The position numbers were made by a program, and so were the translations under genes. The notes under the pieces were generated by a model. That model did no database searches. It was not told the origin of the DNA and worked only from the letters and a program-made list of their open reading frames with translations. Shown piece after piece: positions 15,431-24,302 of a stretch of DNA of 64,000 nucleotides; position 1 is the stretch's first letter, and each line of letters begins with the position of its first letter. The DNA lies in the NCBI RefSeq assembly GCF_039527675.1, contig NZ_BAAAKI010000003.1, forward strand, positions 227,811-291,810, in the 5' to 3' direction. This stretch comes from Luteococcus sanguinis (GTDB lineage: Bacteria > Actinomycetota > Actinomycetes > Propionibacteriales > Propionibacteriaceae).

Positions 15431-17488
15431 ATGACCGACATCACCGTCCCGGACGAGGTCGACGAAGCCCTCGGCAGCCCCTGGGAAGACCTGCGCGCCT
15501 ACATCGCCCTGCCGCGGCTCGCGAGCCTCGACCTGGCTCCGGACGGCAGTTGGCTGCTGGCCGGGGTGCAGCAACTGGACGCCGACCAGACCGCCTGGAA
15601 GACCGCTTTGTGGCGCATCGACCTGGAGGGTGGTGCCCCGCGACGTCTCACCCGCGGTGTGGAGGGGGAGAGCGCCAACGCCTTCCTGCGCGACGGATCG
15701 GTGGTGTTCAGCGCCAAGCGTCCGCTGCCGCCGGCCGGTGAGGCGCCCAAGGAGTCGGAGCAGGCACTGTGGTGCCTGCCTGCGGTCGGCGGCGAGGCCT
15801 ACGTGCTGGCTCGCCGCGACGGCGGCTGGGACCAGGTCTGGGCTGCCCGGGAGGCCGACCGTCTCGTCTGCGCAGTGGGGCTGCGCGGAGGCATCGACGA
15901 TCCCGAACAGGACGCCAAGCTGCGCGCCGAGCGCACCAAGAAGAAGGTCCGCGCGATCCTGCACGAGGGTTACCCGGTGCGCTACTGGGACCACGACCTC
16001 GACTCACAGACCACCCGCTTCGTCCGCGTCGACCTTCCCGCCGAAGGAGAGCCGAGCGTCAGCAGCGACGACATCCGCTACCTGCACGACGACCTCGGCC
16101 GCGGCCTCACCTCGCACGGCGTCCTCAGCGACGACGGCACCTTTCTGGTGGTTGGCGAGAATGTGGCCGAACCGCATGGGTCCTCCCGCGAGACGCTCGT
16201 GCGCATCGACGTCGAGAGCGGTGGGCGCACCGTCCTGCTGGACGCTGCGGGCCAGGAGTTCGGCTCGCCGGTGCTGTCCACCGACGGTGGCTGGCTGGCG
16301 TGCGTCCGGTCGGAGAACTCGACGACCGAGCAGGCTCCACGTGAGTTCCTTCACCTGCTCGACCTGGGCACCGGCCAGGGCCGCGACCTGGCAGCCGACT
16401 GGGATCGCTGGCCGCACCCGGTCGCCTGGTCGCCGAGCGCGGACGTCCTGTACTGCGTCGCGGACGAGGACGGCGAGTCGCCCATCTTCGCCGTGGACGT
16501 CGCAAGCGGTCAGGTGCGTCGGCTCACCGGGCATGGGGCCTTCTCCTCCGTACGGGTGAGCCGTGACGGCGGCACCCTGTTCGCCATCCGCAGCGCCTAC
16601 GACGACCAGGGCAGTGTCGTCCGCATCGACGTCGCATCCGGTGAGCTGACCGAACTGCGGGTCCCGGGGGAGCGTACCGCCTTGCCGGGCACCCTGGAGA
16701 GGGTCGAGACCACCGCCGCGGACGGCACTCGGGTGGCTGGCTGGCTCTGTCTGCCCGCGGGGACGAGCGCCCAGAACCCCTCCCGCCTTGCCCTGTGGAT
16801 CCATGGTGGGCCGCTGGGCTCGTGGAATGCGTGGAGCTGGCGCTGGTGCCCGTGGCTGCTGGTCAGCCAGGGTTGGGCGGTGCTGCTGCCCGACCCCGCA
16901 CTGTCGACCGGCTATGGCCAGCAGATGGTCCAGCGCGGCTGGGGGCGCTGGGGCGCGGAGCCCTACACCGACCTGATGACGATGACCGACTCGATCGAGT
17001 CTCGCGACGACATTGACGCCAGCAGGACGGTCGCGATGGGCGGCTCCTTCGGCGGCTACATGGCCAACTGGGTGGCCGGGCACACCGACCGCTTCGCGGC
17101 GATCGTCACCCATGCCTCGCTGTGGAACCTGACGAGCTTTGGTCCGACCACCGACGCGTCGTGGTACTGGGCGCGCGAGCTCAGCCCGCAGATGGCCGCC
17201 GAGAACTCGCCGCACCAGTTCGCACACCAGATCACCACCCCCATGCTCGTCATCCATGGCGATCGGGACTACCGCGTCCCGATCGGCGAGGGGTTGGGCC
17301 TGTGGTGGGAGCTCAACTCGCACTGGTCGGGCGATCCGGCGGACATGCCGCACAAGTTCTTGTACTTCCCGGACGAGAACCACTGGGTGCTCACGCCCCA
17401 GCACGCGATGGTCTGGTACGAGACCGTCCGGGCCTTCCTGGAGACCCACGCGGAGGGTCTGGCCTTCATCCGTTCCAGCCTGCTGTGA
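15431..17488 (+). CDS. S9 family peptidase (prolyl oligopeptidase-like)
   Basis: This 685-residue protein has an N-terminal beta-propeller (about residues 40-410) with repeated WRIDLEGG- and VDVASGQVRRLTG-type blades, and a C-terminal alpha/beta hydrolase domain. The catalytic triad is visible as Ser539 in GGSFGGYM, Asp613 in HGDRDYRVP and His651 in DENHWV. This architecture matches acylaminoacyl peptidases and dipeptidyl peptidases of family S9, which cleave short peptides. There is no signal peptide, so it is probably cytoplasmic. It follows hemH on the same strand after 49 bp. Confidence 0.92.
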   Translation: MTDITVPDEVDEALGSPWEDLRAYIALPRLASLDLAPDGSWLLAGVQQLDADQTAWKTALWRIDLEGGAPRRLTRGVEGESANAFLRDGSVVFSAKRPLPPAGEAPKESEQALWCLPAVGGEAYVLARRDGGWDQVWAAREADRLVCAVGLRGGIDDPEQDAKLRAERTKKKVRAILHEGYPVRYWDHDLDSQTTRFVRVDLPAEGEPSVSSDDIRYLHDDLGRGLTSHGVLSDDGTFLVVGENVAEPHGSSRETLVRIDVESGGRTVLLDAAGQEFGSPVLSTDGGWLACVRSENSTTEQAPREFLHLLDLGTGQGRDLAADWDRWPHPVAWSPSADVLYCVADEDGESPIFAVDVASGQVRRLTGHGAFSSVRVSRDGGTLFAIRSAYDDQGSVVRIDVASGELTELRVPGERTALPGTLERVETTAADGTRVAGWLCLPAGTSAQNPSRLALWIHGGPLGSWNAWSWRWCPWLLVSQGWAVLLPDPALSTGYGQQMVQRGWGRWGAEPYTDLMTMTDSIESRDDIDASRTVAMGGSFGGYMANWVAGHTDRFAAIVTHASLWNLTSFGPTTDASWYWARELSPQMAAENSPHQFAHQITTPMLVIHGDRDYRVPIGEGLGLWWELNSHWSGDPADMPHKFLYFPDENHWVLTPQHAMVWYETVRAFLETHAEGLAFIRSSLL

Positions 17489-17693
17489 GCCGTTCCGGCG
17501 GGGATGGTCGGCCAAAGCCACCCCGTGCCGGGGGCCCACTTGACAGGTGTGCTAAACATTAGGCCGAACAGCGGCGGGGGCCAGCCCCCAACTGCGGGAA
17601 TGTCCGCCGGGCCACCGGTGTTCAGCCCTCGCCGGACCAGTCAGCCCGACCGGTTCCTGACGGTCCGGGGATCATCATCTGTGGAAGGAAGTC

Positions 17694-17990
17694 ATGGCGA
17701 CCGATTACGACGCCCCGCGCAAGACCGACGAGGAGATGAGCGAGGACTCCATCGAGGAGCTCAAGACTCGCCGCAACGACGAGAACTCGGGCAAGGTCGA
17801 CGAGGACGAGGTCGAGGCTGCCGAAGCCTTCGAGCTGCCCGGCGCTGACCTCTCGCACGAGGAGCTCACCGTTCGGGTGCTGCCGCGCCAGGCGAACGAG
17901 TTCACCTGCGCGTCCTGTTTCCTCGTCAAGAACCGGACGCAGGTCGCCGAGACCCGAGGCGGCAAGGACTACTGCGTCGACTGCGTCTGA
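17694..17990 (+). CDS. DUF4193 family protein
   Basis: This 98-residue acidic protein belongs to the actinobacterial DUF4193 family. The N-terminal half is charged and probably disordered, and the C-terminal half ends in a zinc-ribbon-like pair of motifs, FTCASCFLV and YCVDCV, which would bind a metal ion. A strong AGGAAGG ribosome-binding site lies just before the ATG. As I recall, Mycobacterium keeps a homologue near dut and the DUF3093 gene, as here. No biochemical function is known to me. The 205 bp upstream contain a TTGACA at 17540 but no convincing -10 box at normal spacing. Confidence 0.88.
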   Translation: MATDYDAPRKTDEEMSEDSIEELKTRRNDENSGKVDEDEVEAAEAFELPGADLSHEELTVRVLPRQANEFTCASCFLVKNRTQVAETRGGKDYCVDCV

Positions 17991-18010
17991 GCAGCAATCC
18001 AGCACGCACG

Positions 18011-18042
18011 ACGAGGGCGACCCCATCGGGGGTCGCCCTCGT
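18011..18042. terminator. Hairpin terminator after the DUF4193 gene
   Basis: A perfect 14-bp GC-rich stem (ACGAGGGCGACCCC and its complement) encloses the four-base loop ATCG. It lies 20 bp after the DUF4193 stop and between convergent genes, so it may serve both. There is little T-run on either side. Confidence 0.75.
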
Positions 18043-18126
18043 GCCATGTTCGCTCCGGCTGGAGATCGTCCCCCCGAGGTCGAGTACGCCCCCGAACTGG
18101 AAAGGTCCTCCGAGCCTGTCGAGGGG

Positions 18127-18429
18127 TCAGGCCTTGATCTTGACCTGACGCATCTTCTCCGGGGCTGGCTCGCCGGTGAGCGTCTCGAAGCGCTCGGCCA
18201 GGTACTTGTTGACGAAGGCCTGGCTCACGGCGATGCCGACGCCACTGGCAACGGCCCACATCGCGGCCTGGGTGGAGCTCGTCTCCTGGTCGTCCTTGGT
18301 GGGTGCCGGACGTCCGGTGGCCACGCGCCAGCCAGCTTCGACGAGCTTGCGGCTCGCGAAGGTGGCCACGGCGCCCAGGGCCAGGGCGTAGACCTTGAAC
18401 GTGATCTTCTGGGTTGCAGGTGCAGCCAT
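18127..18429 (-). CDS. DUF4235 family membrane protein
   Basis: This 100-residue protein matches the DUF4235 family: a short N-terminus, a hydrophobic segment KVYALALGAVATFASRKLV, the conserved GWRVATGRPAP motif, and a second hydrophobic segment AAMWAVASGVGIAVSQAFV. Two membrane passes are likely. A GAGGAC ribosome-binding site precedes the ATG at 18429. It faces the DUF4193 gene convergently and is divergent from the DUF3093 gene. The function is unknown. Confidence 0.85.
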   Translation of the reverse strand: MAAPATQKITFKVYALALGAVATFASRKLVEAGWRVATGRPAPTKDDQETSSTQAAMWAVASGVGIAVSQAFVNKYLAERFETLTGEPAPEKMRQVKIKA

Positions 18430-18542
18430 GGGTAGTCCTCTCGTCTGCTCGAACGAAAGCCATGCTAGGCACTCGGGAACGCGCCGCACGAGACGCGGGG
18501 GAGCTTTCCGCTCGTGGCGATGCCATTGGTAGCTTTGGCGCC

Positions 18543-19004
18543 ATGCCCACAACCGATGATCAGTACGAAGAGCACCTGTCCATCCCGATCATCTGGTGGC
18601 TGATGGTGCTCACCTTCGCGGGAAGCCTCGTCGTCGCAGTCTGGGCCTACCTGGGAATGGGCTGGGGCCTGGCCACTGCCCTGGCGACGGTCGTGCTGGC
18701 TGCAGTCGTCTTCGTGCCCTGGGGCCGCACGCCGGTGCGGATCGACGATCGCGGCGTGACGGCCGGAAGCGCCGTGCTGGAGTGGCCCTATGTCGGCGCC
18801 GCCGAGGCGCTCGACGCGGACGCGGCAGCCCGTGCCCTCGGTCCGCAGGCCAATGCCGCCGCCTACTTCCTCACCCGCTCCTACACCCGGGGCGCGGTGC
18901 GGATCGACGTTGAGGATGCCGCCGACCCGCACCCCTACTGGCTGATCAGCACCCGGCACCCGCAACGGGTTGCCGAGCTGGTCAACGCCCGCCGGGAGGC
19001 GTGA
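18543..19004 (+). CDS. DUF3093 family membrane protein
   Basis: This 153-residue protein matches DUF3093. Two adjacent membrane helices (about residues 15-35 and 38-58) are followed by a soluble C-terminal domain with YFLTRSYTRGAVRIDV and DPHPYWLISTRHPQRV, which are typical of the family. A TAGCTT hexamer seven bases before the ATG suggests a leaderless transcript. The stop overlaps the dut start (TGATG), so the two genes are coupled. Its function is unknown, though it lies next to dut in other actinobacteria. Confidence 0.86.
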   Translation: MPTTDDQYEEHLSIPIIWWLMVLTFAGSLVVAVWAYLGMGWGLATALATVVLAAVVFVPWGRTPVRIDDRGVTAGSAVLEWPYVGAAEALDADAAARALGPQANAAAYFLTRSYTRGAVRIDVEDAADPHPYWLISTRHPQRVAELVNARREA

Positions 19005-19465
19005 TGGAACTGCGCGTCAAGCTGCTCGACCCGGGAATGGAGCTACCGCGCTTCGCCCACCCGGGCGACGCCGGAGCCGACCTCTGCACGACGTCCCACG
19101 TCGTCATCGAACCGGGGGAGCGGGTGCTGGTGGGCACCGGGATCGCGATCGCTCTGCCCGAGGGCTACGCGGGCTTCGTCCACCCACGCTCGGGACTGGC
19201 AGCGCGGCACGGGCTCACGATCGTCAACACGCCGGGCACCGTCGACGCCGGTTACCGTGGCGAGATCAAGGTCTGCCTGCTGAACACGGATGCAACCACG
19301 TCGGTGCAGCTGGCCCGTGGGGACAAGATCGCACAATTGGTCATCCAGCGGGTTGAACAGGTCGATTTTGTGGCCGTCGACGAACTGGACCAGACCAGCC
19401 GCGGTGATCGCGGCCACGGTTCCAGCGGCGGCGTCGCCGCCTGGGGTCAGCCGCCGACATCCTGA
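19004..19465 (+). CDS. dut: Deoxyuridine 5'-triphosphate nucleotidohydrolase
   Basis: This 153-residue enzyme hydrolyses dUTP to dUMP and pyrophosphate, keeping uracil out of DNA and supplying dUMP for thymidylate synthesis. All five motifs of trimeric dUTPases are present: GDAGADL, PRSGLAARHG, GTVDAGYRGEIKV with the catalytic Asp, GDKIAQLVIQ, and the C-terminal RGDRGHGSSG loop that closes over the active site. The ATG overlaps the stop of the DUF3093 gene. Confidence 0.96.
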   Translation: MELRVKLLDPGMELPRFAHPGDAGADLCTTSHVVIEPGERVLVGTGIAIALPEGYAGFVHPRSGLAARHGLTIVNTPGTVDAGYRGEIKVCLLNTDATTSVQLARGDKIAQLVIQRVEQVDFVAVDELDQTSRGDRGHGSSGGVAAWGQPPTS

Positions 19466-19656
19466 CCCCGATGCTGGAAGTGTCGCCCCAGCTCGTGGAA
19501 CCTGTGTGGAAATCGCGGATCAGGTCGTTACCGTTCTCGTTGCTGGGCCGCGGTCCAGTGCGATCCCCCGTGCCGGTGTGGCCCGAGCGTGGGGGATTGG
19601 TAGGCTCGCATCCGGCGCGGACGAGGGTCGTCCGGGCACCCGGAAAGGCACACACC

Positions 19657-20424
19657 GTGAGCGACATGAATCGCGACGAGGTCGACGAGCAGGCCGAGGT
19701 CGAGACCACTGACGAGCGGGCGAGCGACGAGGCCTCCGGCGAGCAGCTGCCCGACCAGCTTCCCGAGGAGCTCGACCCCAATGCCGAGCGCTGGGTCGCC
19801 CTCGACGAGCGCACCGACTTCCGCGACGACGGCCCCTTTGACCTGAACGAGGTCGACCTGGATGCCGACGACATCGACCGCCTCGACTTCGGATCGGTCA
19901 TCATGACCCCCTTTGACGAGATGCAACTCCAGCTTCAGATCGACGAGAACACCCAGCAGGTGAATGCCGCGCTGGTCATGCACCAGAACTCCGCGCTCGA
20001 GGTGGCCCTGTTCGCCGCACCCGCGTCCAGCCCGATGTCCGGCGAGATCCGCACCGAAATGGTCCAGGTCACCGCTCAGCAGGGCGGCACCCCCTCGCTG
20101 GCCGAGGGCCCCTTCGGCACCGAGATCCGCCGGGTGATCCCGATGGAGGGCCCCGACGGTGAGACGATGTACCACGTCTCCCGCACGTGGTTCGCGCAGG
20201 GCCCCCGCTGGCTGCTGCGGGGCGTGCTGATGGGAGAGGCCGGCATGTACGACGGGATCGACGGACCGGCCGAGGTGTTGCTGGAGTTCTTCCGCAACAT
20301 CGTCGTGCGTCGTGATGCCTCGCCGCGCGTCCCCGGTGACCTGATCCCGATGCAGATGCCGGCCGACATGGTGCCCACGATGCCCGAGGGCACCGTGCCC
20401 CCGATCGACGAGCAGACACTCTGA
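19657..20424 (+). CDS. DUF3710 family protein
   Basis: This 255-residue protein matches DUF3710. The first 60 residues are very acidic, followed by the conserved core GPFDLNEVDLDADDIDRLDFGS, an LQLQIDENTQQV strand and the RTWFAQGPRWLLRGVLMG segment. It probably starts at the GTG at 19657, which follows a GGAAAGG sequence. The gene is two bases from the next reading frame (OB-fold protein), so they form one operon, as I recall for Mycobacterium. No function is established to my knowledge. Confidence 0.86.
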   Translation: MSDMNRDEVDEQAEVETTDERASDEASGEQLPDQLPEELDPNAERWVALDERTDFRDDGPFDLNEVDLDADDIDRLDFGSVIMTPFDEMQLQLQIDENTQQVNAALVMHQNSALEVALFAAPASSPMSGEIRTEMVQVTAQQGGTPSLAEGPFGTEIRRVIPMEGPDGETMYHVSRTWFAQGPRWLLRGVLMGEAGMYDGIDGPAEVLLEFFRNIVVRRDASPRVPGDLIPMQMPADMVPTMPEGTVPPIDEQTL

Positions 20425-20426
20425 CC

Positions 20427-20783
20427 ATGGCGCCCGGTCTGCTGCGCGGCCTGCAGCGGCTGCTGAATCGCCTTGAACCGGAGCAGGTGAAGGAGGGCGA
20501 AGAAGAGGTTCCGGACGTCCGGAACCTTGACCAGTGCCCCCTTCGATGCCCGGTCCGGGTCATCGGGACCCTCTCGATGGTCACGGTCAATCCGGCCGGT
20601 TCCCACCGCTGGCTCGAGGCTGAGCTCGACGACGGCACAGGTCAGGTGCTGCTGGTCTGGATGGGTCGGCGCACCCTCGCAGGGATCGACGCGGGCCGGC
20701 GCGTCCGGGTGGATGGCGTGATCACCATCGACAAGGGACGCCGGGTGATCTACAACCCGAAGTACGAACTGCTCGGGCCCTGA
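20427..20783 (+). CDS. OB-fold nucleic acid binding protein
   Basis: This 118-residue protein has an OB-fold of the RecG/tRNA-anticodon type: the strand CPVRVIGTLSMVTVNP, then WLEAELDDGTGQVLLVWMGRR, and RVRVDGVITIDKGRRVIYNPKYEL. The small fold binds single-stranded nucleic acid in related proteins. It is encoded two bases after the DUF3710 gene and faces the TrkA genes convergently. The exact role is unknown. Confidence 0.85.
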   Translation: MAPGLLRGLQRLLNRLEPEQVKEGEEEVPDVRNLDQCPLRCPVRVIGTLSMVTVNPAGSHRWLEAELDDGTGQVLLVWMGRRTLAGIDAGRRVRVDGVITIDKGRRVIYNPKYELLGP

Positions 20784-20813
20784 CGACTGCTGCCGCACGC
20801 CTTGGGCGCGGGC

Positions 20814-21491
20814 TCAACCCTGCGCGTCGAAGGCCTTCGGGGCCAGCAGCTTCGACAGCTCCGCCTCGTGGTCAGGGGACACGATGAGCAGCAGCTCATC
20901 CCCGCCCTCCAGCGCGCCATCCTTCAGCGGCGCACGGGCCTTGCCGTCGCGCAGGATGGCGACCAGCACCGCGTCCCCGGGCATCTCCAGGTCGCGCAAT
21001 GGCAGACCCACCACGGGGCTCTCCATCGGCAGGGTCATCTCGACCAGGTTGGCCGAGCCCTGCTGGAAGGTGAAGATCCGCACCAATTCGCCGATGCTGA
21101 CAGCCTCCTCGACCAGCGCCGACATCAGGCGGGGTGTGGAGACGGCAACGTCCACGCCCCACACGTCGTCGAACATCCACTCATTGCCCGGGTGGTTCAC
21201 GCGTCCGACGGTGCGCGGGACGCCGAACTCGGTCTTCGCGAGCAGCGAGTGCACCAGGTTGGCCTTGTCATCACCGGTGGCGGCGATGCAGACATCGCAG
21301 GTGTCGAGGCGGGCCTCCTTGAGGGTGTCCATCTCGCAGCAGTCGGCGAGCAGCCACTCGGCCTGCGGGACCGAGTCGGGCTTGATCGCCTTTGGATTAC
21401 GGTCGATCAGGAGCACATGGTGACCATTGACGATCAGCTCGCGGGCAATGGAACGGCCGACATTTCCGGCCCCGGCAATGACTACGCGCAT
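20814..21491 (-). CDS. trkA: TrkA-family potassium uptake regulatory protein
   Basis: This 225-residue protein has an N-terminal RCK domain with a Rossmann NAD-binding loop (VVIAGAGNVGRSIA) and the acidic end of strand two (LLIDRNPKA), then an RCK_C domain from about residue 140 (LVEMTLPMESPVVGLPLRDL). Such proteins gate Trk/Ktr-type potassium channels or transporters in response to nucleotides. A second trkA lies 10 bp upstream on the same strand, and the divergent gene is an APC permease. This set matches the ceoB/ceoC region of Mycobacterium as I remember it. Confidence 0.9.
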   Translation of the reverse strand: MRVVIAGAGNVGRSIARELIVNGHHVLLIDRNPKAIKPDSVPQAEWLLADCCEMDTLKEARLDTCDVCIAATGDDKANLVHSLLAKTEFGVPRTVGRVNHPGNEWMFDDVWGVDVAVSTPRLMSALVEEAVSIGELVRIFTFQQGSANLVEMTLPMESPVVGLPLRDLEMPGDAVLVAILRDGKARAPLKDGALEGGDELLLIVSPDHEAELSKLLAPKAFDAQG

Positions 21492-21501
21492 GGTGGATTC
21501 C

Positions 21502-22164
21502 TCAGTGCTTGACGGGTGGCTCGGCGAGGATTTGCTCCACCTCGTCGGTCCGATCGTTCTCGATGGCCAGGTAGAGCAGGTCCCCGTCCTGCAGAACGGT
21601 CTCGTCATGGGGAACCAGACCGATCCCGAATCGGACGATGAACGGCACGGGCGTGTCCAGCTGGCGACGGATGAACCCTACCGGCTCACCGACCCAGCCC
21701 TTGTGGGTGTGGACCTGCACCAGACGGGCATTGCCGGACGGATCCCGCCAGACCGGCTCACTGCCTTCGGGCAGCAGGCCGCGCAGCACCTGGTTCGCTG
21801 CCCAACGCACGGTCGCGACCGTCGGGATGCCCAGCCGTTCGTAGACCTCGGCGCGACCCTGGTCGTAGATGCGGGCGATGACATTGTGCACACCGAACTC
21901 CTCGCGCACCACGCGCGCGGCCAGGATGTTCGAGTTGTCGCCGGACGAGACGGCGGCGAAACCATCCGCCTCTCGAATGCCGGCCTGCTCCAGGACGTCC
22001 CGGTCGAAGCCGACGCCCTTGACGGTGCGGCCCCGGAACTCCGGCCCCAGACGCCGGAAGGCGTCCACGTCGACGTCGATCACTGCGACGCTGTGACCCC
22101 GCCTCTCCAGGCTCCGCGCGAGGCTGGACCCCACGCGGCCGCAGCCCATGATCACGATGTGCAC
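21502..22164 (-). CDS. trkA: TrkA-family potassium uptake regulatory protein
   Basis: This 220-residue protein has an RCK_N domain with IVIMGCGRVGSSLARSL and the VIDVDVDAF strand end, followed by an RCK_C domain (about residues 135-210) with GKRGHSV-like elements and FIVRFGIGLVPHDETVLQDGDLL near the end. It starts at a GTG (22164) with a GGAGGG sequence upstream. It is the first gene of a two-gene trkA operon and is divergent from the APC permease, whose product it may regulate. Two neighbouring RCK proteins may act as a heteromer. Confidence 0.9.
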   Translation of the reverse strand: MHIVIMGCGRVGSSLARSLERRGHSVAVIDVDVDAFRRLGPEFRGRTVKGVGFDRDVLEQAGIREADGFAAVSSGDNSNILAARVVREEFGVHNVIARIYDQGRAEVYERLGIPTVATVRWAANQVLRGLLPEGSEPVWRDPSGNARLVQVHTHKGWVGEPVGFIRRQLDTPVPFIVRFGIGLVPHDETVLQDGDLLYLAIENDRTDEVEQILAEPPVKH

Positions 22165-22280
22165 GCCCGACCCTCCATTCAGCCGCTGGTCTCCAGCAGG
22201 TTGTGTACTGCCCGACGCTATCGCACCGCGTGATCGGTGCGATGAGCTGGTTTGCCGATGGCTGCGACTACAGTTCGGTC

Positions 22281-24302
22281 GTGAGTTTCTCCCAGACCGT
22301 CAAGCGGTTGTTGGTCGGCGAAAAGTTGGCCAGTGCCCAGCTCGGCGAGACGCTGCTCCCCAAGCGCATCGCGTTGCCGGTGTTCGCGTCCGACGCGCTG
22401 AGCTCCGTGGCCTACGCCCCGGACGAGATCCTGCTCACCCTCTCACTGGCGGGTATGGCCGGCTTCGTCTTCAGCTGGTGGGTCGGCGTGGCGGTCGCCC
22501 TGGTGATGCTGGTGGTCGTCCTCAGCTACCGCCAGACCGTGCACGCCTACCCTTCCGGCGGCGGTGACTACGAGGTCGCCTCCGTCAACGTCGGGCCCAC
22601 CGCTGGCCTGACCGTGGCCTCCGCCCTGCTGGTGGACTACGTCTTGACGGTGGCGGTTTCGGTGAGCTCCGGAGTGCAGAACGCGAAGGCGATGATCCCG
22701 ATGCTCGAGGGGCATGAGGGCACCGTGGCGGCGCTGGTCATCCTGGGTCTGATGGTGCTGAACCTGCGCGGTGTCCGCGAGTCCGGGACGATCTTCGCCA
22801 TCCCCACGTACCTGTTCATGTTCGGCATCATGAGCATGACCCTGTGGGGTCTGTTCCGCATCTTCGTGCTCGGCGACACCGTGCGCGCCGAGACGTCCGA
22901 CTACACCGTCGTTTCCACCGCCACCTATGCCCAGAACTTCACCGGAATGTTGATGATCGCGCTGCTGGCCCGCGCCTTCTCATCCGGGTGTGCGGCGCTG
23001 ACCGGTGTCGAGGCCATCAGCAATGGCGTCCCCGCCTTCAAGAAGCCCAAGAGCCGCAATGCGGCCGCCACCCTCGGCCTGCTCGGCCTGATCGCGATCA
23101 CCATGCTCGGCGGGATCATCGCGCTGGCGAACCTGACCCACGTCCGGATGCTCGACATCAAGGGCGGCGCCTACTTCGTCACCCCCGACGGCCGGGAGAT
23201 CCACTCCGAGGCCACCACCGTCGTCGGCCAGCTGGCCCGTGCGGTCTTCTACGACTCCTTCCGGCCGGGCTTCTACTTCATCGTCGTGTTCACGATGATC
23301 ATCCTGTTCCTGGCAGCGAACACGGCCTTCAACGGCTTCCCGACGCTCGGCTCCATCCTCGCCCGGGACGGCTACCTGCCGCGTCAGTTGCACACCCGCG
23401 GCGACCGCCTGGCCTACTCCAACGGCATCGTCACCCTCGCCCTCGGTGCCGTGCTCCTGGTGCTCATCTTCAACGCCTCGGTCACGGCGCTGATCCAGAT
23501 GTACGTGGTCGGTGTGTTCGTCTCCTTCACCGTCAGCCAGTTCGGCATGCTGCGCCACTGGACCCGACACCTCAAGACCGAGACCAATGCCAACCGTCGT
23601 CAGCGGATGCAGCGCTCCCGCCTGATCAACGCGATCGGTCTCACCATGACCGGCGTCGTGCTGGTCATCGTCCTGCTCAGCAAGTTCCTGCACGGCGCCT
23701 ACCTGGCGATCCTGGCGATGATCGGCGTCTTCTTGATGATGAAGGCCATCCGCCGCCACTACGACCGCGTCTCCCGCGAGGTCGCGCTGACCGGTTCCAT
23801 GGACAAGGTGCTGCCCTCCCGCGTGCGGGCGGTGGTCTTCGTCACCGAGGGGATCAACAAGCCGACGATGCGCGCCATCGCGTACGCCCGGGCGACGAAC
23901 CCCTCCAGCATCGACGCAGTGATGGTCGCCGTGGACGATGAGGAGTCGCAGCAGATGATCGACCAGTGGCAGGTCGAGGACGTCGACTTCCCGCTCAAGG
24001 TCATCGCGTCGCCCTACCGCGAGGTCACCGGACCCTTCGTCGACTTCGTCAAGAAGATGCGCTCCGACAACCCCCGCGACGTCGTCTGTGTGTACATCCC
24101 CGAGTACGTGGTCGGCCACTGGTGGGAGCAGTTCCTGCACAACCAGACAGCCCTGATCGTGCGTACCCGGTTGCACTTCGTGCCGGGCGTGATGGTCACC
24201 TCCGTGCCCTACCAGCTACGCAGCTCCACCGGTGCCGACGAGAAGTTCCAGCGCGACGACCCGACCGCCTGGCGGCTGGCCGGTACCGGAGCCCAGGAGT
24301 GA
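22281..24302 (+). CDS. APC family permease
   Basis: This 673-residue integral membrane protein has about twelve membrane helices within residues 40-480. The conserved start RIALPVFASDALSSVAYAPDE resembles amino acid and potassium APC transporters. The last 170 or so residues are cytoplasmic and look like a UspA-type or regulatory domain (VRAVVFVTEGINKPTMRAI). A TACAGT hexamer six bases before the GTG at 22281 suggests a leaderless mRNA. The stop overlaps the next start (GTGA). Its divergent neighbours are two TrkA regulators, which suggests regulated transport of potassium or an amino acid; the substrate is unknown. Confidence 0.88.
   Translation: MSFSQTVKRLLVGEKLASAQLGETLLPKRIALPVFASDALSSVAYAPDEILLTLSLAGMAGFVFSWWVGVAVALVMLVVVLSYRQTVHAYPSGGGDYEVASVNVGPTAGLTVASALLVDYVLTVAVSVSSGVQNAKAMIPMLEGHEGTVAALVILGLMVLNLRGVRESGTIFAIPTYLFMFGIMSMTLWGLFRIFVLGDTVRAETSDYTVVSTATYAQNFTGMLMIALLARAFSSGCAALTGVEAISNGVPAFKKPKSRNAAATLGLLGLIAITMLGGIIALANLTHVRMLDIKGGAYFVTPDGREIHSEATTVVGQLARAVFYDSFRPGFYFIVVFTMIILFLAANTAFNGFPTLGSILARDGYLPRQLHTRGDRLAYSNGIVTLALGAVLLVLIFNASVTALIQMYVVGVFVSFTVSQFGMLRHWTRHLKTETNANRRQRMQRSRLINAIGLTMTGVVLVIVLLSKFLHGAYLAILAMIGVFLMMKAIRRHYDRVSREVALTGSMDKVLPSRVRAVVFVTEGINKPTMRAIAYARATNPSSIDAVMVAVDDEESQQMIDQWQVEDVDFPLKVIASPYREVTGPFVDFVKKMRSDNPRDVVCVYIPEYVVGHWWEQFLHNQTALIVRTRLHFVPGVMVTSVPYQLRSSTGADEKFQRDDPTAWRLAGTGAQE

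Noticed and set aside
17540..17562. TTGACA with CATTAG as the DUF4193 promoter
   Set aside because: The best -10 candidate lies at 11 bp spacing; none lies at 16-18 bp.
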